A stretch of 64,000 bases of DNA, taken from NCBI GenBank assembly GCA_947467345.1, contig CANIHD010000007.1:1-64000 (forward strand). Reading direction: 5' to 3'. Below the pieces are notes generated by a model that did no database searches, was not told the origin of the DNA, and worked only from the letters and a program-made list of their open reading frames with translations. The position numbers and the translations under genes were made by a program. This stretch comes from Alphaproteobacteria bacterium. GTDB taxonomy: Bacteria > Pseudomonadota > Alphaproteobacteria > Micropepsales > Micropepsaceae. Numbering within the stretch: the stretch's first letter is position 1; the number at the start of each line of letters is the position of its first letter. Positions 51,663 through 61,510 of this stretch are shown piece by piece.

Positions 51663-52837
51663 CCGCGCGCGCCCACTTCGATTGGACCGATCCGCTATTG
51701 CTGGAAGCGGAGTTGAGCGACGAAGAGCGCATGGTCCGTGAGTCCGCGCGGCGCTTCTGCCAGCAGGAATTGGCGCCGCGCGTGCGCGACGATTTTCGCC
51801 ATGAGCGCACCGAACCGGCGCTGATGCGCGCCATGGGCGCGGTGGGTTTTCTCGGTGCCACGGTTCCGGCAGAAGAGGGCGGGGCAGGTCTCAGCCATGT
51901 CGGCTATGGGCTGATCGCGCGTGAAATCGAGCGCATCGATTCCGGCTATCGCTCGATGATGAGCGTGCAGTCGGCGCTGGTGATCCATCCCATTCGCAGC
52001 TTTGGTAGCGCGGCGCAGCGCAGCCGCTTTTTACCGGGCCTTATGGCAGGATCGCTGATCGGGTGTTTCGGCTTGACCGAACCCGATCACGGCTCTGACC
52101 CCGGTGCGATGGCGACGCGCGCGCGGAAGGTACCCGGCGGTTATCGCCTGAGCGGCGCCAAGACCTGGATCAGCAATGCGCCGATCGCGGACATTGCCAT
52201 TGTCTGGGCGAAGACCGAGGACGGAATCATCCGCGGCTTTATCGTCGAGCGCGGAGCCGAAGGATTTTCAACGCCCAAGATCGAAGGTAAGTTTTCGCTG
52301 CGCGCGTCGCCGACCGGCGAAATCGTGCTCGCGGACTGTTTTGTGCCCGATGAAAACGTGCTGCCCGATGCGCAAGGGCTTTCGGCACCGTTTGCCTGCC
52401 TTAACAAAGCTCGCTTCGGCATCATTTGGGGCGTGATGGGCGCGGCGGAATTCTGCTGGCATGCGGCGCGCGACTATGCTCTGCAGCGGCACCAATTCGG
52501 CCAACCGCTTGCCGGAAAGCAATTGGTCCAGAAAAAGCTCGCGGACATGCAGACCGAAATCACGTTGGGCCTAGCGGGCGCCTTGCGGCTTGGCCGGTTG
52601 ATGGACCAAAACCTTGCCGCTTCCGAAGCTATCTCCCTGATGAAGCGCAACAATTGCGGTAAGGCGCTCGATATCGCCCGAGCCGCGCGCGACATCCATG
52701 GCGGCAACGGTATCTCGGACGAATATGGCGTTATCCGCCATGTCCTCAATCTCGAAACCGTGAACACCTATGAAGGCACACACGATATTCACGCGCTTGT
52801 CTTGGGGCGGGCGCAGACTGGTATTGCGGCGTTCTGA
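51659..52837 (+). CDS. gcdH: glutaryl-CoA dehydrogenase-like acyl-CoA dehydrogenase
   Basis: The 392-residue flavoenzyme has FAD-binding signatures [19 protein letters not shown] and [18 protein letters not shown], and the catalytic base in [17 protein letters not shown] (glutamate about residue 375). The start [20 protein letters not shown] and [15 protein letters not shown] place it in the glutaryl-CoA dehydrogenase group, which oxidises and decarboxylates glutaryl-CoA to crotonyl-CoA in lysine/aromatic catabolism. No LysR regulator or CoA-transferase accompanies it here. Confidence 0.88.
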   Translation: MTARAHFDWTDPLLLEAELSDEERMVRESARRFCQQELAPRVRDDFRHERTEPALMRAMGAVGFLGATVPAEEGGAGLSHVGYGLIAREIERIDSGYRSMMSVQSALVIHPIRSFGSAAQRSRFLPGLMAGSLIGCFGLTEPDHGSDPGAMATRARKVPGGYRLSGAKTWISNAPIADIAIVWAKTEDGIIRGFIVERGAEGFSTPKIEGKFSLRASPTGEIVLADCFVPDENVLPDAQGLSAPFACLNKARFGIIWGVMGAAEFCWHAARDYALQRHQFGQPLAGKQLVQKKLADMQTEITLGLAGALRLGRLMDQNLAASEAISLMKRNNCGKALDIARAARDIHGGNGISDEYGVIRHVLNLETVNTYEGTHDIHALVLGRAQTGIAAF

Positions 52838-52928
52838 AGCCGTTCCGTGCGGGCTCTGAGGCTGCTAAGCTTTCCGCCAACAGGATAGGTGCCGCTGCCG
52901 GCGGCGCGCTTTGGCGGGGGCCAAGATC

Positions 52929-54866
52929 ATGTCTCGATTGGTAAAATTTGCCGTTGTGGGTTGTGCCTTGTTGTCGATGGGGGCGGCGGCCCCGCCTGCT
53001 GATTTGGCAGCCGTATTTGCCGCGGCTCCCGCCTATTCAGATGCCGCGCTCTCGCCGGACGGTAAACACCTCGCACTCGTCTCGCCGAACGATGCTGGCG
53101 ACAGGCTGGCGATTTTCGAGATCGGATCGGCAGCGCCGCCCGTCGTCGCGACACTTAACGAGTCTGAAGTGGCAAACGTCGCGTGGGCAAAAAACGACCG
53201 GGTTGTTGTCGCCGTGTCACGCCGGAAACTGGACGATGTGAACCGGTTTCATCGGCTTGCGGATCGGGCGTTGGCTATTAGTGTCGATGGCAAAAATACT
53301 GCGACTCTGCTTTCCAATACAGAGCTGCAGGCCACCTCAAGCTCTACGCAGGAGATCGCCGATCTCAATCCCACCGATCCCAACTATATCTTTATGCCGG
53401 CCTATTTTTATCGCGCGCAGCTCCGGGCAGATTTTATGCCGGGAGATTATGAGTACAATCTTTACCGCGTGAATCTCACCAACGGTGGGGCGGCGCGTGC
53501 TTGCGTGGGAACGCGCGATACCGCCCAATGGATCATGGACTGCACCGGAAATCTGGTTGCGCGAATCGAAACGGAACGGGGAAAGGGTGATCGCATTCTC
53601 CTTCCGGATGGCAATGACTATCGCGAGATTGCTCGCATCAATGACCGCCCCGACAATAAAGGACAGATTGCAGGCCTTACCGAAGATGGCTTGTCGCTCG
53701 CGGTGATTGCCCAGCGGGAAGGAAATCGCAAAGGCCTCTATCGGTTTGATCTCGCCACCGGAAAATGGGGGGAGACGCTCTACTACGATCCGCTGGTTGA
53801 TGTCGTAGGCGGCTTCGAGGACGAGAATAGTCAGCGCGTTGCAGGCGTCGTGTACCTCGACGGTGGCTTGAGCAAATGGAAATATTTCTCGCCTGAGCGA
53901 GAGGCTGTTACATCGAGATTGCAACGCGGCTTTCCTGGACGGAATATTTTGTTTGTTTCCTGGAGCGCCGATCGAGCAAACGCATTGTTCGAAGTCTCTG
54001 ACGGTATGGCGCCGACGGTTCTCTACCATATCGACACGCGCACAAACCGCGTCGCATCGGTGGCAGGCAAGCAACAGCAAATAGATCGCCTTCCCGTTCC
54101 CACAAGGGAGGAACTGACCTATCCGGGGAGTGACAATGCTGCGCTGAAAGGAATGTTGGTTTTACCTCCGGGCCGGGAACCTAAAGCGCTGCCGCTGATC
54201 GTAATGACAGGCGAAAGCTACGGCGGACCATATTGGATTCGCGATTTCCTCAGCCAAAAAGGTTACGCCGCTTTTTACGCGGGGAGGCGAGCACACAAGG
54301 AATTGGGCGACCTTTCCGGTATGGGCGAGCTTGGCACCTGGATGACGGAATTTCAGGAAGATATCCGGATCGGCGTCAAACATTTGGTCGATAAGGGCAT
54401 CGTCGATCCAAAGCGTGTCTGCGTCTTTGGACAAGGTATGGACGGATATGCTGCGCTTTCGACTGGAGCGTTTTCGGCTGACACGATTTCCTGCACGATC
54501 AGCATTCATGGCTATTCTGAGCTCAAACCGCTGGTTGAAGACCAAACATATGCGCGGTCGTTTGGCCAATCTCTCTTCAGCTCGGAGCTGGTCAGAAATA
54601 GCGGAAACTATTCCGTCGAGGATCTCGAACGATTCTAACCCGCCAGCCATGCCGAGGCCTTTTCCGGCCCTGTGCTTTTGATCGATGGCGAGGAACGGGG
54701 TTGACTCTCGCAGAGCGAGCATATGGAGGCATTTCTGCGCCGGGCCAACAAGCCGGTTACATATGTCGAGATCGAAGACGAATGGGGTGATCTCGGAACC
54801 GTCGCGAAGCGCAAACGTGTGCTCGACGAAATCGATCGCTTCCTAGCTACCAGCATCGGGCCGTAG
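52929..54866 (+). pseudogene. decayed S9 prolyl-oligopeptidase-type gene
   Basis: A signal peptide (MSRLVKFAVVGCALLSMGAA) leads into a beta-propeller (YSDAALSPDGKHLALVS, WSADRANALFEV) and an S9 peptidase domain. At the nucleophile elbow, VCVFGQGMDGYAAL stands where active enzymes have GxSxGG, so the serine is Gly. The frame ends at TAA 54636-54638, but related sequence goes on in the same frame: FSGPVLLIDGEERG, a second stop TGA at 54702-54704, then NKPVTYVEIEDEWG to a stop at 54866. The acid and histidine region is thus lost too. Loss of the serine together with two stops shows long-standing decay. The codon choice is also less biased than in neighbours. Confidence 0.8.
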
Positions 54867-54869
54867 GAA

Positions 54870-55637
54870 TTATCCGCGCGGGCGGAAGAGCGCGAAGCCA
54901 AGCCATCCGAGTGCACCCGACATGAATACTGCGACCAGGCCGTAGCTGAACGGTGCTTCGTTCGAAAAATCATAAAGCTCGCGCTCGAATCCAGTCTTAT
55001 CGACAAAGAGCGGCGTCGATTGCGCGCTCACAACGGTGCCGCCGTGAAAGAGATAGACCTCGGCGCGGTATTCGCCGGAGGGCACTGTCGATGGCACTGG
55101 AATGCGCGCGCGGAACAGCGAGCGGCTGAGAAATTCAATGGAATTGGTGTTCTCCCAATAGAGCTGCTCGCGCGTCAGCGTTCGCACCGTGGCGGCGTGA
55201 AACTGCGCGATTTCCTCGGGGCTTGCGGGCACGTCGGTGTCAGCCGTCAGCCGCGAGGGGCCAAGCTCGAAGCGTTCCAGCGTGTCGGCAGACGCCACCA
55301 AATCCAGCGGTCGCGTACTGGCGATGAAATAATAGCCCGGCAGGCCGGTGAACGGAATTTGCCGACGCGTTACCCATAGGCCGAACACGCGGTCGCGGCG
55401 GCGCACCACGCGCGGAACTTCCGGTCCGCGAATGACGACGACGATGTCCCGGTCTTCAGCCGGCGTTCCGGGATCGAAGGTTTCGATGGCGCCGAAGACG
55501 ACGATATCGGTCCCGGTAAAATCCGAGCGAATTTGAATGAGGTCGGTTGAGAGACCCGATACGAGGTCTTCCGCCGCGTGCGCCGGCATCGCAGCCAGCG
55601 TGAGCAACAGCAAAAGAAGCGTGGGGATACGCCTCAT
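54870..55637 (-). CDS. TIGR02186 family membrane-anchored protein
   Basis: A 255-residue protein with a signal peptide (MRRIPTLLLLLLTLAAMPAHA) and a C-terminal membrane segment (about 228-250). The exported middle part has IQIRSDFTGTDIVVFGAIE and RSLFRARIPVPSTVPSGEYRAEVYLFHGG, given as family landmarks in pieces, matching TIGR02186. This family is nearly always found next to a TauE/SafE permease, as here; the two genes overlap by 4 nt (ATGA). It presumably acts as partner of that permease in sulfur-compound or other anion transport. Confidence 0.85.
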   Translation of the reverse strand: MRRIPTLLLLLLTLAAMPAHAAEDLVSGLSTDLIQIRSDFTGTDIVVFGAIETFDPGTPAEDRDIVVVIRGPEVPRVVRRRDRVFGLWVTRRQIPFTGLPGYYFIASTRPLDLVASADTLERFELGPSRLTADTDVPASPEEIAQFHAATVRTLTREQLYWENTNSIEFLSRSLFRARIPVPSTVPSGEYRAEVYLFHGGTVVSAQSTPLFVDKTGFERELYDFSNEAPFSYGLVAVFMSGALGWLGFALFRPRG

Positions 55638-56554
55638 GGCACGCCCACCACAACGGAATAAATATCGTCTGGCGTTGCGACCAGGCCGAATAGAAGGCGC
55701 AGCGCGACCGCTACAACCAAAATTCCCAGCAGCGCGCGAAGTTCTTCGCCGCGAAGTTTTGAGCCCACGCGAACGCCGAACTGAACACCGAAGGCGGCAC
55801 CCATCACCAGGAGCCATGCCAAAACCAAATCCACCGTATGATTGGTGATGGCATGCAGGATGGTGGTTACTGCGGTGACGAAGAGAATCTGAAATTGCGA
55901 CGTGCCGACAACGGCACCGGTCGGCATACGCAAAATATAAATCATCGCCGGCACCAGTACGAAGCCGCCGCCGACACCTAAAATCGCCGTCAGGATGCCG
56001 ACCAGCGTCCCCAATGCGAGTGGTGGAATGACGCTGATATAGAGCTTGGAATGCCGGAAACGCATTTTCAGCGGTAGGCGCAAGATCCATGAATGCTGCA
56101 CATGGCGTGTAAGTTGGGGCGGATCGCCACGCCGCCGGGCCCGAATGGCGCGCACGCTTTCGTTCAGCATGAGGCCGCCGATCGAACTCAGCAGCAGCAC
56201 GTAGCCGGCGGTGACGGTGAATTCCACTTGTCCGGTTTGCTGCAAAATGCGGAACAGCTGGACACCGAGAATCGAGCCCACCAATCCGCCGACAGCGAGG
56301 ACCCCACCCATCACGAAATCGATGCCGTTGCGGCGCCAATGTGTGAGAGCGCCCGAAACGGAAGATGCGGTGATGTGGCAAGCCTGCGTGGCAACGGCAA
56401 CGCCCGGCGGAATGCCGTAGAACACCAGAAGCGGCGTCAGCAGAAAACCACCGCCCACGCCGAAAACGCCGGACAGGAATCCGACCGCCGCGCCCATGCC
56501 GACGATCATGATCCAATTGACCGAGATCTCGGCAATGGGAAGATAAATTTCCAT
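55634..56554 (-). CDS. TauE/SafE (TSUP) family anion permease
   Basis: The 306-residue protein has about eight membrane segments in two repeats, each with the glycine motif: GFLSGVFGVGGGFLLTPLL near residue 25 and GILTAILGVGGGFVLVPAM near 192. It probably exports or imports a sulfur-containing anion such as sulfite or sulfoacetate. The ATG at 56554 has TGGGAAGAT upstream. Coupled to the TIGR02186 gene. Confidence 0.88.
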   Translation of the reverse strand: MEIYLPIAEISVNWIMIVGMGAAVGFLSGVFGVGGGFLLTPLLVFYGIPPGVAVATQACHITASSVSGALTHWRRNGIDFVMGGVLAVGGLVGSILGVQLFRILQQTGQVEFTVTAGYVLLLSSIGGLMLNESVRAIRARRRGDPPQLTRHVQHSWILRLPLKMRFRHSKLYISVIPPLALGTLVGILTAILGVGGGFVLVPAMIYILRMPTGAVVGTSQFQILFVTAVTTILHAITNHTVDLVLAWLLVMGAAFGVQFGVRVGSKLRGEELRALLGILVVAVALRLLFGLVATPDDIYSVVVGVP

Positions 56555-56663
56555 ATCAGACTGACGGCATCAGGAATAAACCGGTCCCCGGGAAAATCAT
56601 CATTTTCCGATCCCGTGACACTGTCACCAATTTCCTAAGGTTCGGCGAACCCGCCTGAGCGGA

Positions 56664-59393
56664 CTACGGCGCGGCTTGCGCCATCGTCGGCGGCGTATTA
56701 GCGCGCGCGTTCAATGCCCGTGTTCTGAACCCGGCTGCCGCGCATTCGATGGTTTCGCGTTGCGCCGGTTGAAGCTGCGTCCCTAGGGCCTCCACGCGCG
56801 CCTTCGATTCAGCGTCGCCCTGGGTGCCCGCGATAACATACCAGCGATAGGCCTCGGTCAGAGATGCCGCGACGCCTAACTCGCGCTCATAGAGCACGGC
56901 CAAATTGAACTGCGAATCGATCAAGCCGGTTTCGGCGGCCTCTTTGAACCAGCGTGCCGCTTCGGCGAGGTTCTTTTCGGTTCCGGTGCCGTCGGCATAA
57001 GCGACAGCGAGATTGTGCATGGCTTTCTGGTTGCCAGCCCTCGCGGCCTGTCCGTAAAACGTCACCGCCTGACGCGGGTCCGCCACAACACCGCGGCCGC
57101 GCTCATAGAGCATTCCCATGCGGTATTGCGCCAACGGCTCGCCTTGCTCGGCGGCGCGGCGCATCCAACGGAGGCCTTCGGCGTCATTTACCGCAACGCC
57201 GTCGCCGTCCAGATATTTCAATCCCGCAAGCAGGGCCGCGGTTGCAGACCCGCTGCGGGCGCTTGCAAGCAATCTGTCCATCGGAGCAACAGGTGCGGCT
57301 GCGGTTCCTACGGCCGGCGGCACATTCGTTTGAGGAGCCGGCGCTTGCGGAGCTGGCGTGGCGAGAGCAGGAGGCGTTGCCTCAGCCGGCGTCGGCAAAG
57401 AGGCCGCGGGGTCTGCCGGTACGATCTGTGGCCCCTGGACCGGCGGCAATGAAGTTTGAGCATTTGCCGGAGCGCCGGGCGCCGGAACGATGGGGCCTGG
57501 CTTGGGCGCGATTTGGCGGGTGACCACAACGCCGACGATGGCGGCCAAAATGATCAGCAGCACAATCAGTAATACCGGCGAAAGCATCCGGCGCTTGTCG
57601 ATGTTCGTGTCGCGCGTCGGTTCGCGTTCGTGCCGCATATTGGTGAAGGGGTGGCGGGACTTGCCACGTACTTCGGTTTGGGCCGCGACTTGCGCCGCGC
57701 GTCGTGCCGCCGAAATATAATCCAATGGCGCTGATGGCGGCGCGTCGGCACGTTCGGTCCGGAAAATCTCGGTGTCGGAGAGCGCCATCGGCTCTTCCAA
57801 AATGTCTTCCTGCACCTCGAGGTCGGGCGTGCCGAAATCATATTCGTGTTCGGCTGTGAAAGACTCCGATTCCACGGCAACGGGAGGTTCTTCTTCTACG
57901 AGTTCCTCTTCCACGAAATCGGTCTTCGCGAAATCCGTTTTTCCGAAATCAGATTGCCCAAAATCGGCTGGGGCAAAATTAGAGGGCGCCTTCGCACCAA
58001 ATTCATACGGCGGATCTTCGACGACCGGAGGCGGCTCGAACGCTTCGAGCTCTTCTTCCGCCTCTGCGAATGATGGGAGAGGCGGCGGAGGCGGTTCGAA
58101 CGCGGCTACGGACGACGGAGTTTGGAGCGCAGCCCGGACCGGTAGAGGTTGGAACGCGGGCTGAACCGGCGGCGGCGCGAGCGGCGCCATCATCGACATG
58201 TCCATCGGAGCATCGCTCTCCAACAGGTCGAAACGCTTATTCATCTCCGTCAGCGTGGCGCGAATATCCGTCAGCGTGCTGCCGTTCTGCTGTTCATTGG
58301 CGTCGAAGCGCCTATTAAGCGTCTGTGCAATTTCGCCGATAGAGCTCACGGTTTCGTCGCGCATGCGCTCGGCCTGTTCCAGGCGGGCGGCAATATTGTC
58401 GTGATTCCGCTCAATCGCTGCGAGATGGCGGCTGAGCGCGTCCTGCACGCGTTCTTCCACGATCGCCAAACGCTGGCCGACGCGTTCTTCCGAGGTGTTC
58501 AACAATTCTTCGGCGCGGCCGATTCGTTCCGACACCGCGTTCAACCGCGTTTCGACGACGGTGCTCAGATGCGTTTCAAAATTCTGTGCAAGGCTCGAGC
58601 TTCCATCGCGCGTGGCAGAAATTTCGCTGCCGAGAGTTTGAATTTTGCGATTTGCTTCGTCCTGCGCCGCGGAGAATTTTGCGGCGAGATCGTTCACCAA
58701 ACGAGCCGCTTCGTCGCGCCCGTCCTGAATTCTGTCCGCGAGTTCCTGCGCGGCGGCGCTGGCTTCTTCGCGCGTTCCCATAACATTGGCGGCGAGCGTG
58801 TCGAGATTGCCGGCGACAACATCGACCTGTCCCGACGTTTCGCCGGCTGTCTTGGTAATCTGTTCGGCAAGGCGCGACAGGCCTTGATGCAGGCCGCGCA
58901 CGGCATCGCGCAAACCGGCGGTATCGTTTTGGCGTTCGACGGTATCGATACGCTGTGTCAGATGGACAAAGGCCTGAGACTGATCGCGCGCTGCGGCGTT
59001 GATTTCTTCCGCTGCCGCGCTCATCGATTTTTCAGCGTCGCTTTGTGCGCGCTCAGCCGCTTCGATGCGCTTGCCCAGACCTTTCAATGTTTCTTCGATG
59101 CGCCGGAAAGCGGCGGTGGTTTCGGCTTCGCTGCGCGAAAGATGCTGGACCAGCTGCTCGTGATCGCGCCTGGCGTCGGAATCGATCGAGGGACGTGGCT
59201 CGGGCGCGCGTTCGCGGGCAAGAGGGGCGATTTCGCGGCGTGGTTCGCCGGCCGGACGAAGGCCGCTTTCGCTATAGATTCGGCGGGTCAACCAATCGCC
59301 GACCGACAGGCCTTCACGAGACGCAGCCGCGCGCGCTGCTTCACGCGCTTCCGGCGGAATACCCATCACGTTCCAGGGCAGCGATTGCTTCAT
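56664..59393 (-). CDS. PodJ-like polar protein with coiled coils and Sel1 repeats
   Basis: About 909 residues. The N-terminus (PWNVMGIPPEAREAARAAASREGLSVGDWL) is the signature shared by alphaproteobacterial PodJ-like and SpmX/localisation-factor-type proteins. It is followed by about 350 residues of coiled coil (about 70-420), a Pro/Glu-rich segment with repeats FGQSDFGKTDFAKTDF, a single transmembrane helix (about 606-626), a proline-rich linker and a periplasmic domain of at least four Sel1 repeats (for example DGDGVAVNDAEGLRWMRRAAEQG, AYADGTGTEKNLAEAARWFKEAAE). PodJ organises the new cell pole. Unlike Caulobacter PodJ, no peptidoglycan-binding domain follows the Sel1 repeats. Start at 59393 lies just before the conserved part. 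Confidence 0.8.
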   Translation of the reverse strand: MKQSLPWNVMGIPPEAREAARAAASREGLSVGDWLTRRIYSESGLRPAGEPRREIAPLARERAPEPRPSIDSDARRDHEQLVQHLSRSEAETTAAFRRIEETLKGLGKRIEAAERAQSDAEKSMSAAAEEINAAARDQSQAFVHLTQRIDTVERQNDTAGLRDAVRGLHQGLSRLAEQITKTAGETSGQVDVVAGNLDTLAANVMGTREEASAAAQELADRIQDGRDEAARLVNDLAAKFSAAQDEANRKIQTLGSEISATRDGSSSLAQNFETHLSTVVETRLNAVSERIGRAEELLNTSEERVGQRLAIVEERVQDALSRHLAAIERNHDNIAARLEQAERMRDETVSSIGEIAQTLNRRFDANEQQNGSTLTDIRATLTEMNKRFDLLESDAPMDMSMMAPLAPPPVQPAFQPLPVRAALQTPSSVAAFEPPPPPLPSFAEAEEELEAFEPPPVVEDPPYEFGAKAPSNFAPADFGQSDFGKTDFAKTDFVEEELVEEEPPVAVESESFTAEHEYDFGTPDLEVQEDILEEPMALSDTEIFRTERADAPPSAPLDYISAARRAAQVAAQTEVRGKSRHPFTNMRHEREPTRDTNIDKRRMLSPVLLIVLLIILAAIVGVVVTRQIAPKPGPIVPAPGAPANAQTSLPPVQGPQIVPADPAASLPTPAEATPPALATPAPQAPAPQTNVPPAVGTAAAPVAPMDRLLASARSGSATAALLAGLKYLDGDGVAVNDAEGLRWMRRAAEQGEPLAQYRMGMLYERGRGVVADPRQAVTFYGQAARAGNQKAMHNLAVAYADGTGTEKNLAEAARWFKEAAETGLIDSQFNLAVLYERELGVAASLTEAYRWYVIAGTQGDAESKARVEALGTQLQPAQRETIECAAAGFRTRALNARANTPPTMAQAAP

Positions 59394-59534
59394 TTCGTCA
59401 TTTCGGTACGCAAAGGCCCTAACGAAGGTAGTGAGCCCGACATATTGTGTAAAGAAATAACGGCCTGACAATCCATGAAAATCTGGGGAAAAGCTAGGCC
59501 AATCAAACCTTCCCAGATCAAGGTTAAGACCTGG

Positions 59535-59891
59535 TTAGTCCTGTTTGGTAATTCTTTCCACCCCTGCGCGCTGAAGCTCGGGCCCCAGCCGGCCAATCAT
59601 CCACAGCCCCGTCATCCTCAAATCCGCACCGAGGGACCATAGAGGGTAGCGCAGTGTGGCGGGGCGATTGCGCTCGATCAGAAGATGCGCCGCCCAGGCA
59701 GGAGCGTAACCCAGCACCAGCGCTGCGAGCAGCATAAGCGGCTGACCGGCGAAAAGAGCAGCTACCAAAGCGAGGGCGGCGAGGGTGGTGCCGGCGATGT
59801 GGATGGCTCGTGTCGCGCCGCGCGCGTGCTCCCGCAAGTAATAAGGCCAAAACTCACTGAAGCGCTTGATAGCGTTCGGTTGCACGGTCAC
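59535..59891 (-). CDS. Mpo1-like (DUF962) membrane protein
   Basis: A 118-residue protein starting at GTG. It has two to three hydrophobic segments and the family pattern FWPYYLREHARGATRAIHIAGTT, with H-x3-T-x-x-H-like histidines, YAPAWAAHLLIERNRPATLRYPLWSL and DLRMTGLWM. Eukaryotic relative Mpo1 is an Fe-dependent dioxygenase acting on 2-hydroxy fatty acids; bacterial DUF962 proteins may act likewise. It overlaps the end of the CAP-domain gene by one base, so the two are probably co-transcribed. Confidence 0.85.
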   Translation of the reverse strand: MTVQPNAIKRFSEFWPYYLREHARGATRAIHIAGTTLAALALVAALFAGQPLMLLAALVLGYAPAWAAHLLIERNRPATLRYPLWSLGADLRMTGLWMIGRLGPELQRAGVERITKQD

Positions 59892-60508
59892 TACCTGGTC
59901 GGAAGGCCAAGATCCGTTGCGAATAATTGGGCGGCGTAGATCTGATTGCCGGTGATGGCGAGGCCGATTCCGGTCCGTTCGAATCCCCGGAAGATGATGT
60001 TGTGCTTATGCGCCTCACTCTTCATCCAGATGTCCATGAAGATGCGCGCCACTGATTCGGCGTCGATGCCCTGATCCGGGTTGAAATATTGCATCGCAAT
60101 GTTCTCGCCGACATAGCCCTGGAATTTGTCGTTCGCCATCAGATGCTGCATGGCGATGTTGTAGTCGGCGACGCCGACGTCGAACTTTCTTTGCTTGGCC
60201 AAAGCCTCGCTATGGGCCTGGGCCGCCGCGACCAGCGCTGGATCGATCGTCAGCGCTTTCGCAGAGCCCGCCAGCTGCATCCGTTCCAAACCGGAATAGG
60301 CGTAGAGGCGCGCCCGAACATCAGCCAATTGTTCGCGAATGAAAGGCGATTGCTCGATCGGCGCAGTTGCGCAACCGGTCAAAAATACGAGCAAGACAAT
60401 GGCAAAAGGCGATGCATAGAGATTCCGATACCGGTTGAATTGTCCAAATTTCCCACGCTGGGCCAAATAGCGCCAGGAGATGGGGTGGCGCCAGGATATT
60501 AGACCCAT
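59891..60508 (-). CDS. CAP-domain lipoprotein
   Basis: The protein of up to 205 residues has a lipobox LTGCATAP preceded by a hydrophobic stretch (FAIVLLVFL), so it is a lipoprotein. The mature part is a CAP/SCP domain: HSEALAKQRKFD, YVGENIAMQYF, IFMDIWMKSEAHKHNIIFRGFERTGIGLAI (in pieces), as in YkwD-like proteins. The ATG at 60508 leaves an unusually long 36-residue n-region before the hydrophobic stretch, so the start may be a downstream rare codon. Function of bacterial CAP proteins is mostly unknown. Divergent from the aldo/keto reductase. Confidence 0.8.
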   Translation of the reverse strand: MGLISWRHPISWRYLAQRGKFGQFNRYRNLYASPFAIVLLVFLTGCATAPIEQSPFIREQLADVRARLYAYSGLERMQLAGSAKALTIDPALVAAAQAHSEALAKQRKFDVGVADYNIAMQHLMANDKFQGYVGENIAMQYFNPDQGIDAESVARIFMDIWMKSEAHKHNIIFRGFERTGIGLAITGNQIYAAQLFATDLGLPTR

Positions 60509-60574
60509 CGGTAAGAATGCGTTTACCCTATTGGCGGACCCTCGCACGGGAAAATATTTGTCCGGGGGAGAATC

Positions 60575-61510
60575 ATGCCAGGCACGCGGCCAGCCCCATT
60601 GGTGGTTGGATCGGTTCAGCTTGGCTTGACCTACGGGGCGGCCAACCGCTCCGGCAAACCCAATTTGGAAACCGCTTTGCGCCTGGTGCGCGCAGCAGCC
60701 GATGCCGGAATCACGCAATTCGATAGGGCGCGCGCCTATGGCGACGCTGAGGCACGGCTGGGCCAAGCCTTTGCCGGCCGTAACGATGTGCGCACCGTAA
60801 CGAAACTCAGTCCGCTCAGCGGCCTTACCGAGGACGCGCCGATAGAAGCGGTGCATGCGGCTGTCGATGAAAGCGTTGCGGCGTCGCTTGCGGCGCTGCG
60901 CTCGGTCCGGCTCGATTGCCTGTTGCTCCATCGCGCTAGCCATTTGACCGATTTCCGGGGAAATGTGTGGCGGCGCCTTCTGGAACATCAGAGGCAAGGA
61001 ACACTCGAATCGCTTGGTGTCTCGGTTCAATCGCCGGAAGAAGCTCTGGCGGCGCTGAAAATTCCCGAAATGCGGCACATGCAGCTTCCGTTCAATCTGT
61101 TCGATTGGCGCTGGCACGAGGCTGGCGTGATTGATGCCTTGCGCGCGCGCGGTGACGTGACGGTGCATGCGCGCAGCGTATTTCTGCAAGGCATTCTCGC
61201 GGCGGACGATGTGTCTGTATGGCCCGCGATCAAAGGCGTCGATACGGCCTATTTGGTTCGCTGGCTTCGTGAAACCGCACTTGTTTTCGGACGTGAAAGC
61301 CCGGCCGTTCTTTGCCTCGCCTTCGCGCGTGGACAGGATTGGATCGACGGTGTTGTGATCGGCATGGAGACAGAGGATCAATTGGCGCTGAATTTGCGCT
61401 TGTCGGCATGCCGCCCGCTCGAACCTGAGGATTGCACAATCATTGAAGAGACGCGGCCGCGCGTCAGCGATACGCTTCTCAATCCGGCAAAATGGCCTGC
61501 AAAAAGATGA
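60575..61510 (+). CDS. aldo/keto reductase
   Basis: A 311-residue TIM-barrel oxidoreductase: VGSVQLGLTYG at the start, the catalytic aspartate/tyrosine region ITQFDRARAYGDAEARLG, lysine in TVTKLSPL, LDCLLLHRAS, and SVFLQGILA. GGGGAGAAT precedes the ATG. The short variant with LGLTYG is often found in surface-polysaccharide clusters. It overlaps the following SDR gene by 4 nt (ATGA). Confidence 0.85.
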   Translation: MPGTRPAPLVVGSVQLGLTYGAANRSGKPNLETALRLVRAAADAGITQFDRARAYGDAEARLGQAFAGRNDVRTVTKLSPLSGLTEDAPIEAVHAAVDESVAASLAALRSVRLDCLLLHRASHLTDFRGNVWRRLLEHQRQGTLESLGVSVQSPEEALAALKIPEMRHMQLPFNLFDWRWHEAGVIDALRARGDVTVHARSVFLQGILAADDVSVWPAIKGVDTAYLVRWLRETALVFGRESPAVLCLAFARGQDWIDGVVIGMETEDQLALNLRLSACRPLEPEDCTIIEETRPRVSDTLLNPAKWPAKR

